Origin: an uncultured Lachnospiraceae bacterium
GTDB taxonomy: Bacteria; Bacillota_A; Clostridia; Lachnospirales; Lachnospiraceae
NCBI GenBank assembly: GCA_947177885.1
Contig: CAMWWF010000090.1
Coordinates: 1-9,440, forward strand
Direction: 5' to 3'
Length of the DNA: 9,440 nt
Positions 1 through 5,972 of this stretch are shown here, piece after piece. The position numbers and the translations under genes are program-made. The notes beneath the pieces were generated by a model that saw only the letters and a list, made by a program, of their open reading frames with translations, made no database searches and was not told where the DNA came from. The stretch's first letter is position 1, and each line of letters starts with the position of its first letter.

Positions 1-776
1 TTGTTCTGCAGTGCGAAAGGACGGTCAAAGTTACTTCCCAGGATATTTCCCAGATTCATTACCAGAAGCACCACGATGGTAGGCTTGATGCCCGGCAGCG
101 TAATATGCCATATCTTCCTGAAACGTCCTGCGCCGTCAACAGAAGCCGCCTCATAAAGCTCCGGGCTGATCCCCGCGATAGCCGCAAGGTACACGATGGA
201 ACCCCATCCGAAATTCTGCCATACGCCCAGCCCGGCATAGGTAGCCACCCAGTGCTTTGATTCATTCAGAAAAGGAACCGATTCCATCCCCAGGTTGTTC
301 AATATCATATTGACAAAACCGGTGGACGGAGCAAACAGCTGTAATGCCAGACCGTAGATGATGACCCATGAAAGGAAATGGGGCATATAGGCAATGGTCT
401 GCACCACTTTCTTGAACCGCCTGAAACACAGTTCATTCAGGATCAGCGCAAAGATAATGGGGGCCGGAAATCCAATGACCAGATCCAGCAGGTTCAGCCC
501 CACCGTATTTCTCAGTGCCAGAATGAAATCCTTGCTCTTGAAGGCCTTGATAAAATATTCAAAGCCATGATTTGCCGCCAGCGGCAGTTTCCAGACACTT
601 TCCACGATGCTGTACTTCTTAAAAGCGATCTGTATGTATATCATTGGTATATACTTAAAGATCAGCAGATACAGAAGCGGCAGCGAAAGCAATGCATACA
701 ATTGCCAATATCGCTTCATGTAGACTTTGAAACCGGATTTCCGCCGTGGCGCTACTTCTTGCTTGTTGCTTTTCAC
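1..776 (-). CDS. ABC sugar transporter permease, LplB/YtrF type (3' end outside window)
   Basis: Inner-membrane permease subunit of a carbohydrate ABC importer; it would pair with a second permease and a solute-binding lipoprotein, which are not in the window. The visible part is 258 residues. It has a basic N-terminus, a first membrane segment near residues 24-44 (YALLSLPLLYLLIF), further hydrophobic segments near 90-112, 125-147 and 178-202, and the EAA loop that docks the ATPase at about 209-230 (EAASVDGAGRFRKIWHITLP). These are typical of the LplB group of oligosaccharide permeases (about 290-320 residues). The start is a GTG (776-774) with AGGAGG nine bases upstream (791-786). The ATG at 784 is rejected because it is followed by an in-frame stop three codons later. 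In known aldouronate (glucuronoxylan fragment) loci this permease type accompanies GH67 enzymes, so aldouronate import is a plausible but inferred role. The gene is read away from the AraC-type regulator. Confidence 0.9.
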   Translation of the reverse strand, partial: MKSNKQEVAPRRKSGFKVYMKRYWQLYALLSLPLLYLLIFKYIPMIYIQIAFKKYSIVESVWKLPLAANHGFEYFIKAFKSKDFILALRNTVGLNLLDLVIGFPAPIIFALILNELCFRRFKKVVQTIAYMPHFLSWVIIYGLALQLFAPSTGFVNMILNNLGMESVPFLNESKHWVATYAGLGVWQNFGWGSIVYLAAIAGISPELYEAASVDGAGRFRKIWHITLPGIKPTIVVLLVMNLGNILGSNFDRPFALQN

Positions 777-825
777 AGAACCATTCCTCCTCACAATTTT
801 ATTTTCGTTGCTCACTTGTAACTTT

Positions 826-834
826 ATTATAGCA
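826..834 (-). promoter_or_regulatory. Extended -10 promoter of the permease gene
   Basis: Read on the minus strand this is TGCTATAAT, a perfect TATAAT preceded by the TGN extension. It lies 49 bases upstream of the GTG start. The matching -35 position (849-854) is poor (TAAGCA), which fits an extended -10 promoter or one needing an activator. AGCAAT words (839-834, 852-847, 866-861) sit directly upstream and over the -35 position, as binding sites of an AraC-type regulator might. Seen: the boxes. Inferred: the promoter activity and its regulation. Confidence 0.6.
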
Positions 835-1039
835 TTGCTCTCACATATTGCTTATCATATATTGCTAAGGATTCTACTGATATTGCGCTTTTTGGTTGTA
901 AATCATAATTTTGTTGATAATATTGCCTTTTCATTTCCACTGTGTTACTATTTTATATGGGTATTTTGTCCTGAAATACATGACTTTTGTTCCGTCTGTT
1001 ATGCATTTTGACATTAGCAATTATTGCGTAATAGCAATT
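834..1039. promoter_or_regulatory. Cluster of ATTGC/GCAAT sites between permease and AraC gene
   Basis: This divergent intergenic region (777-1079) is AT-rich and has no gene. ATTGC occurs at 835-839 (as ATTGCT from 834), 847-851, 861-865, 882-886, 922-926 and 1023-1027. Its reverse, GCAAT, occurs at 1017-1021 and 1034-1038. The longer word ATATTGC is exact at 845-851, 859-865, 880-886 and 920-926; two of these are 21 bp apart, the spacing often found for AraC-family direct repeats. TAGCAATT is duplicated at 1015-1022 and 1032-1039, flanking the likely AraC promoter -10. The cluster is a good candidate operator array for the adjacent regulator. Confidence 0.5.
1008..1036 (+). promoter_or_regulatory. 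Putative promoter of the AraC-type regulator
   Basis: A perfect TTGACA lies at 1008-1013. A weak -10 follows near 1029-1036 (TAATAG or AATAGC, depending on a spacer of 15-16). The spacer holds the palindrome GCAATTATTGC (1017-1027), and the copies of TAGCAATT at 1015 and 1032 overlap the promoter. This would suit autoregulation. The -10 match is only about half, so the promoter is tentative. Confidence 0.4.
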
Positions 1040-1079
1040 TCTGCACATTTTTATGATTCAGCGAGGAGGATCCGCGGAT

Positions 1080-2039
1080 ATGGACGATTTAAGCCTGATC
1101 TATTTAGACGATGACCTGTTAAGCAAATACAAACGACAGCAGGAGAAAAATAATTTTTCCAGAACCCTGGACGGCAATTCCGAGTCCATCTCCTATCTTC
1201 CCGGTTCCACCGTTCGGTTCTGGCTGAACGATGAACCGGACGAGTACGCCATGCACTGGCACCCTGCCATAGAAATGGTCATCCCGCTGGAGAACACATA
1301 CACTGTGATCGCCAGACAGGAAACATACGAGCTGGAGCCCGGAGATATCTTCATCATACCCGGCGGCGAGCTCCATCATCTCATCGCTCCCGCCACAGGG
1401 CGGAGACTGATCTATCTCTTTGATTTCGATCTGCTCTCCGGCATCAGGGGTTTTTCCTATCTCACCTCCTTCCTGTCCCAGCCGGTGCTGATCAACAAGA
1501 GCAGCTGCCGGCCCATCTACAAGGAAGAGGCCGCTCTGATCTCCGATCTGTGCCGCGATTATTTCAGTAACGACAGTCTGCGGGACATGATGATCTATTC
1601 GCACCTTTTGGCATTCTTCGTAAATTATGTCAGATACCGCATATCCGTGGAGGATTCCAGAGGCTGTAACCCCATCAGTGAGACGCGCCAGAAGGATCTG
1701 ATGGAAAAATTCAATACGGTCTTTGACTTTCTGGACGAGCATTATACCGAGGATATCACACTGGAAAAAATAGCCGATGTGGCAGGTTTCTCCAAATTCC
1801 ACTTCTCCCGGCTGTTCAAGCAGTGCTCCGGCTACCATTTCTACGACTACGTGTGCTATCGCAGGATCAAGGCTGCCGAGACCCTGCTGCTGAAACCGGG
1901 CAATTCCATCACGGAGGTGGCGCTGCAGTCCGGCTTTTCCAGCCTGTCCACCTTTAACCGCACCTTTAAAAAGGTAAAAGGCTGCACTCCCTCGGAATAC
2001 CGAAATCTGTTCAGCTCCCGGATCCCTCCTTTCCCGTAA
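1080..2039 (+). CDS. AraC-family transcription regulator with N-terminal cupin
   Basis: DNA-binding regulator of 319 residues, the usual size for sugar-responsive AraC/XylS proteins in Firmicutes. The N-terminal half is a cupin-type ligand pocket: residues 57-66 (AMHWHPAIEM, with H59, H61 and E65) and 84-101 (ELEPGDIFIIPGGELHHL). The C-terminal half carries the two helix-turn-helix units: about 226-251 (ITLEKIADVAGFSKFHFSRLF) and about 277-308, with the signature FSSLSTFNRTFKKVKGCTPSEYR. The ATG at 1080 is preferred over the ATG at 1053 because AGGAGG (1064-1069) lies ten bases before it and would be inside the coding region of the longer form. It is divergent from the sugar permease and convergent with the glycosidase genes. 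It is therefore the likely local regulator, sensing an imported oligosaccharide or a product of its cleavage. The ligand cannot be read from the sequence. Confidence 0.93.
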   Translation: MDDLSLIYLDDDLLSKYKRQQEKNNFSRTLDGNSESISYLPGSTVRFWLNDEPDEYAMHWHPAIEMVIPLENTYTVIARQETYELEPGDIFIIPGGELHHLIAPATGRRLIYLFDFDLLSGIRGFSYLTSFLSQPVLINKSSCRPIYKEEAALISDLCRDYFSNDSLRDMMIYSHLLAFFVNYVRYRISVEDSRGCNPISETRQKDLMEKFNTVFDFLDEHYTEDITLEKIADVAGFSKFHFSRLFKQCSGYHFYDYVCYRRIKAAETLLLKPGNSITEVALQSGFSSLSTFNRTFKKVKGCTPSEYRNLFSSRIPPFP

Positions 2040-2178
2040 GACAGGCTCTCAGGATCTCCAGACCGCCTGTAATGCAGCTTTCCGGAAAGCTTTTTTGCCA
2101 ATTCAATTCCTCCACTTTTCCGGCTGCATTATTTTTCAGAAGCCCGGTCTTGCCTGTCTGAGATTCCGAGAGTCTGAC
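2040..2178. repeat. Long imperfect inverted repeat (139 bp) after the AraC gene
   Basis: Starting at the first base after the AraC stop codon, four nested pairing blocks can be traced. 2040-2058 pairs with 2160-2178 (17 of 19 positions counting G-U pairs; mismatches at 2041/2177 and 2051/2167). 2060-2065 pairs with 2145-2150 (AGACCG/CGGTCT). 2071-2078 pairs with 2123-2130 (AATGCAGC/GCTGCATT). 2083-2089 pairs with 2115-2122 with one bulge. The unpaired spacers are longer on the right arm. A smaller perfect palindrome, AGCTTTCCGGAAAGCT (2076-2091) followed by T residues, is an alternative fold that could act as a weak terminator for the AraC transcript. The region could be a decayed palindromic element, a structured 3' UTR or a small RNA; I do not recognise a family. 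Confidence 0.55.
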
Positions 2179-2182
2179 AAAA

Positions 2183-2224
2183 AAAACAACAGTCCCGGGA
2201 TCCTTCTCCCTGAACTGTTGTTTT
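2183..2224. terminator. Bidirectional intrinsic terminator between AraC and GH2 genes
   Basis: An 11-bp perfect inverted repeat (AAAACAACAGT at 2183-2193, ACTGTTGTTTT at 2214-2224) encloses an inner GGGA/TCCC pair (2197-2200 with 2207-2210). It has A residues on the left side (2179-2186) and T residues on the right. Read from either strand it gives a hairpin followed by U residues, so it can end both the plus-strand AraC transcript and the minus-strand glycosidase transcript. The convergent gene arrangement supports this. Confidence 0.8.
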
Positions 2225-2239
2225 CATACAGGCGCTATT

Positions 2240-2331
2240 TAGAGCGTGTTTGAAAAATCATTCCCCCGGTCTGCACGCCCCACTTCGCGGCCTGCTGCGC
2301 CCCAGGAAAAGCATTTTTCAAACACGCTCTA
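2240..2331. mobile_element. MITE-like 90-bp element with perfect 18-bp inverted ends and TA flanks
   Basis: 2241-2258 (AGAGCGTGTTTGAAAAAT) is the exact reverse complement of 2313-2330. The flanking T2240/A2331 extend the pairing to 19 bp and can be read as a TA target-site duplication around ends starting GAGCGTGTTTG. The interior (2259-2312) has no coding capacity and a GC-rich imperfect direct repeat (CTGCACGCCCCA at 2271-2282 and CTGCTGCGCCCCA at 2292-2304). Size, perfect ends and TA flanks match a miniature inverted-repeat transposable element. From memory, GAG-GTGTTTG ends resemble some IS5-type or other TA-targeting elements, but this was not checked. It sits just after the stop codon of the GH2 gene and could also act as a transcript-end hairpin. 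Confidence 0.6.
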
Positions 2332-2350
2332 GAAAATAAGAAAATTTCGA

Positions 2351-5300
2351 TCACAGGATCTGCGGCTTCCCGAACTCCACGGCCACCAGGTCAAAGCAGC
2401 TCCCCGGCAGGAAGATGAATTCCACCTTCCCACGGCCCGTCAGCTTCTCAATGGTAAATGTCTGCCGGTTCTCTTCGCCGTCCCCTCCGGCAAATTCCAG
2501 AATGCGGTTTACCGTCTCCCCTGAGGCATCCGTAAAATGAACATGGATGGAATTTCGCTCCAGCGGAGTGCGGCCCCAGATCATCACATAGTCCGCGCCG
2601 GTCTCACCGAAATCCATGTTCTCGTAGACCAAAGTCACGTTGTTGCCGATATCCCGGACAGCCCTGCCATCCCTTCTGAAGCTGTCGCCGTACAGGCTGT
2701 CCGCATCTGCTGCCCACAGGCGCTGATATGCTTTCTCCAGTCTGGTAAACCGGAATCCCTTCAGATGCAGTTTGGCATGCATCGCGAACCCGATCTCGGC
2801 AATGCCTCTGATCCTCTCCGGCAGTCTGTAAGTCTCCTCCTGATAGGTGTTCCACAGGGAGGGCTTCCGGTAGATCACCGTATCCAACAGCCGGCTGTCA
2901 GGCTCGTAAGGCTTTCCCTGCCAGATTTCGATGGGATACTCTTCATCGCTCAGGGCAAAGACGGGCAGGGTGATCTCATCGGAGCCGAACTCTCCGAAGT
3001 CGATCCCGCTGTAGACCACGCCGCTGACGCCGTCTCTTGCAGTAGCGATCCCCTTTTCATTTCCGTTGCCGATCTCCCCCAGACTATCCGTATACAGTCC
3101 TGCGGAAATCATTTCATAGGGATCCAGAAATGCCTGTCCCAGACCGTGGGCCCTGAATTCCAATTGGGAGATCAGGGTGATCCTGCCTTCCTCCCGGGCC
3201 ATACAACGCACATAAAATGCCCCGTCACCGCAGGCAGTCACCACAGCCCGGCTCCGTTTCCCGTTGGTGCAGGCCTGCCCCGACTGACATTTTTCCGGCA
3301 GATCCGCCGCTTCTCTGATCCGGGCACAGCCGGTCTCAATGCCTCTCTCATTTACTGCCTTCCAGATCAGCTCCGGGGCAGCTGCAGGGGGATAGACCAC
3401 TGCTTCTACCACCAACTCCCGTTTCTCCTCTGTGAGACACTGACCCTCCGGAGCAGAAAGCTCTATCTTCCGGGCAGGATGCTTCCGCAGCAGTGCATCA
3501 GCCCTGTCTGCTGTCTCTCCCGGAGCGCCATGCCCCATACAGTCGTCCAGATATCCCATCTGCTTGTCTATCCGGGGGACACTCCACGCATGCAGTGTCA
3601 CCTCCCCAGGCTCTAATCCGTCCCCGGTGACGGTGACCCGGATATCCCCCTCTTCCTCAGTGCCTCCGATGACCGCCAGAAGCCTGCCGGAAAACAGCTT
3701 CCTCACATTGGTCTTGTATTCGTCATAGTCCGTACTGTCGCCATTATCCATGCCCAGCAGCCGTCCCGGTCCGCTGATGTCCACCCGCACATAATCGGAG
3801 GCATTTTCCACAAGATTTCCCCGGGCGTCCACCGTCTCTATGGTCACAAAACAGAGCTCACCCTCGTCGATCTGTATCCTCTCCCTGTCAGGGGTCAGCC
3901 GTATGGCGCTGCTGTCCCCGAATGAACTGCGGCTCTCTCTGGCGATCTCCTTCCCGCACTGGTCATAAGCTATGGCAGTAATGGTTCCCGGCTCATAGGG
4001 CACCTGCCAGTCCCCCGTCAGCTTATCACCCTTTCCATGATCGATCTCCTGCCTTCCCCGGGAGACTCCGTTTACCAACAGCTCCACCGCAGGAGCATTG
4101 GTGCAGGCTCTCACATCGATGATCTGTCCGGGATTGAAATCCCAATAGGGAAAAAGGTGCACCATGGGTGAACTTCTGTGATCCGTCCACTCTGCCTGAA
4201 ACAGGTAATAGGCATCCTTGGGAAAGCCTGCCGTGTCGATCTGCCCAAAGTAGGAATTTTTCGTGTGATAGGGAGTAGGCTCTCCGATATAATCAAAGCC
4301 GCTCCAAATAAACTGTCCGAAAATGTACTCTGCGTCACGGTCACCCATAATGCACTTTTCAAAGCTCTCCGCCCCCCAGCTGGTGGTGGAATTGCCCAAG
4401 GCAGAGCACTGTTCATCCTCCTCCGCAAGGATCTGCTGTCTCAGGGGAAAATGATAGATCCCCCTGCTCTGTACAAGAGATGCCGTCTCACTGCCGTACA
4501 TGATCCAGTCCGGATGCTCCCTGTGCTGCTCCGCATAATATTTTTCTCCGTAGTTATAGCCCGCAAACTTTACGATATCTGCACATTTCCTGGCATTTTC
4601 CCATGCCATGTAATTGGAGCCGATGGTGACCGGGGCGTTTCCCCGGGGGTCGTGTTTCCGGACATAAGCCGTCAGCTGCTCCGTGATCTCCTGTCCCCGT
4701 TGGTCAGCGTGGGTATCATAGATCTCATTGCCGATGGACCAGAACAGGAGGCAGGGATGATTGCGGTCACGGCGCACCCAGCTTCTCACGTCTCTTCGAG
4801 CCCATTCTTTGAAAAAACGGGCGTAATCATAAGTCGTCTTTGACCGTTCCCACATATCAAAGGCCTCGTCCACCACCAGAAAGCCCATCCGGTCAGCCAG
4901 CTCCATAAATTCCGGATCCGGCATATTATGGCTGGTCCGGACGGCATTTACTCCCATGGCTTTCAACAGCTTAAGCTTCCGCTCCATGGCCGCTGCATGG
5001 AATGCGGCTCCCAGGCACCCCAGATCATGGTGCTCGCAGACGCCGTGGATCTTCAAAGGCCTGCCGTTCAGGAAACATCCCTTCTCCGGGTCAAAGGCTA
5101 TGGTGCGGAAACCGATGGTGATATTTTCACTGTCCAGGGTGATCTCTTCCCCCGGCTCATCCTGCCTGCACAGCTCTACATACAGGACATAGCACTGGGG
5201 ATCATCCACATCCCACAGAAGAGGATCCTTCATCTGTACGCGCAGGGGCTCTCCGCAGCGGACGGTGCCCAGATCCTTCACCAGTTCCCAGTCCTTCCAC

Positions 5301-5881
5301 AGACTGTAGCGCAGATAACACTTTTCCGTCTCTCCGACCGTCTCCGTTACTGCCTCCAGAATAAAGCATTCTGCCGGAGCCGTAAGCTGTTCTTCCCCAT
5401 AAGGCCGGATGGATACATAGGTGCCGTCCAGGGGCAGATACGCTTCCTCACAGTATTTGATCCAGACTCTGCGGTAAATGCCCGCCCCGGAATACCAACG
5501 GCTGTTAGGCGCCTGAAACCTGACCTGTACCATGACCTCGTTCATTCCGGATCTGACAGCTTCTGAAATATCCACGTCAAAGGTAGAATAGCCGTACTTC
5601 CATTCTCCCACCCTCTGCCCGTTGACATAGATGACAGAATCCATATATACACCGTCGAACCGCAGAATGACCGGCCCTTCTCCCGCATATGCCTCGAACT
5701 CCTTCCGATACCAGCCGCAGCCGTCGCGGTACAGGTTTTTCACATCGTATATGAGCCAGTCATGAGGTATCTCCACCGGCCGGAAACAGTCTCCTGCTGC
5801 CTCCACATCCTCCAGAGTGGCGGAAAGCTCCGTTCTGTAGAATTCCCATCCCCTGTTAAAAGGTAATAACTCCATTATCAT
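2351..5881 (-). CDS. Large multidomain GH2 glycosidase (beta-galactosidase-like), cytoplasmic
   Basis: Retaining exo-glycosidase of 1176 residues. In order: N-terminal sugar-binding sandwich (about 5-145; GWYRKEF, NSRWYSGAGIYRRVW), Ig-like domain (about 150-262) and catalytic TIM barrel (about 265-565). The barrel carries the conserved RTSHNMP (315-321), acid/base E386 in WSIGNE and nucleophile E465 in MYGSETAS. Then follow a DUF4982-like domain (about 575-655), a GH2 domain-5-like sandwich (about 657-765), a further Ig-like stretch (about 805-910) and two similar C-terminal modules (about 922-1046 and 1051-1170). There is no signal peptide, so it should act on imported oligosaccharides. GH2 includes beta-galactosidases, beta-glucuronidases, mannosidases and others; this domain order is most often labelled beta-galactosidase, but the substrate is not certain. 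It lies 91 bases downstream of the GH67 gene on the same strand. Two starts are possible: ATG at 5881 (AAAGG five bases upstream) or ATG at 5875. Confidence 0.9.
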   Translation of the reverse strand: MIMELLPFNRGWEFYRTELSATLEDVEAAGDCFRPVEIPHDWLIYDVKNLYRDGCGWYRKEFEAYAGEGPVILRFDGVYMDSVIYVNGQRVGEWKYGYSTFDVDISEAVRSGMNEVMVQVRFQAPNSRWYSGAGIYRRVWIKYCEEAYLPLDGTYVSIRPYGEEQLTAPAECFILEAVTETVGETEKCYLRYSLWKDWELVKDLGTVRCGEPLRVQMKDPLLWDVDDPQCYVLYVELCRQDEPGEEITLDSENITIGFRTIAFDPEKGCFLNGRPLKIHGVCEHHDLGCLGAAFHAAAMERKLKLLKAMGVNAVRTSHNMPDPEFMELADRMGFLVVDEAFDMWERSKTTYDYARFFKEWARRDVRSWVRRDRNHPCLLFWSIGNEIYDTHADQRGQEITEQLTAYVRKHDPRGNAPVTIGSNYMAWENARKCADIVKFAGYNYGEKYYAEQHREHPDWIMYGSETASLVQSRGIYHFPLRQQILAEEDEQCSALGNSTTSWGAESFEKCIMGDRDAEYIFGQFIWSGFDYIGEPTPYHTKNSYFGQIDTAGFPKDAYYLFQAEWTDHRSSPMVHLFPYWDFNPGQIIDVRACTNAPAVELLVNGVSRGRQEIDHGKGDKLTGDWQVPYEPGTITAIAYDQCGKEIARESRSSFGDSSAIRLTPDRERIQIDEGELCFVTIETVDARGNLVENASDYVRVDISGPGRLLGMDNGDSTDYDEYKTNVRKLFSGRLLAVIGGTEEEGDIRVTVTGDGLEPGEVTLHAWSVPRIDKQMGYLDDCMGHGAPGETADRADALLRKHPARKIELSAPEGQCLTEEKRELVVEAVVYPPAAAPELIWKAVNERGIETGCARIREAADLPEKCQSGQACTNGKRSRAVVTACGDGAFYVRCMAREEGRITLISQLEFRAHGLGQAFLDPYEMISAGLYTDSLGEIGNGNEKGIATARDGVSGVVYSGIDFGEFGSDEITLPVFALSDEEYPIEIWQGKPYEPDSRLLDTVIYRKPSLWNTYQEETYRLPERIRGIAEIGFAMHAKLHLKGFRFTRLEKAYQRLWAADADSLYGDSFRRDGRAVRDIGNNVTLVYENMDFGETGADYVMIWGRTPLERNSIHVHFTDASGETVNRILEFAGGDGEENRQTFTIEKLTGRGKVEFIFLPGSCFDLVAVEFGKPQIL

Positions 5882-5926
5882 ACCAACCTTTCAATCCTTC
5901 TGTATTTTCGCTCCGGTACAGCATAA

Positions 5927-5960
5927 ATTATACTGCTTAACGATTTCACTTGCCGTGAAA
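5927..5960 (-). promoter_or_regulatory. Putative internal promoter and operator before the GH2 gene
   Basis: The 91-base gap between the GH67 and GH2 genes has a perfect minus-strand TATAAT (5932-5927), 45 bases before the start. No good -35 is present at the expected place. Instead a perfect palindrome, TTTCAC-N5-GTGAAA (5944-5960), overlaps it. The palindrome has no T run on either side, so it looks like a protein-binding site and not a terminator. It differs from the TTGCTA words seen in front of the GH67 and permease genes. GH2 may thus be co-transcribed with GH67 and also have its own controlled promoter. Confidence 0.5.
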
Positions 5961-5972
5961 AAGTTTCTATCA

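Noticed and set aside
378..821. 147-codon open frame on the plus strand
   Set aside because: Antisense to the ABC permease; the permease has the EAA loop and membrane segments, this frame has none.
1053..1079. Upstream ATG as start of the AraC gene
   Set aside because: The strong AGGAGG at 1064-1069 would be inside the coding region; it fits the ATG at 1080.
1119..1838. 239-codon open frame on the minus strand
   Set aside because: Antisense to the AraC gene, whose cupin and helix-turn-helix motifs are clear.
2537..3616. 359-codon open frame on the plus strand
   Set aside because: It is antisense to the GH2 gene, has no ribosome-binding site or domain pattern, and its composition is that of a shadow frame.
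5944..5960. Palindrome as a terminator for the GH67 transcript
   Set aside because: No T run follows the hairpin on either strand, and the loop-stem is short; an operator is more likely.
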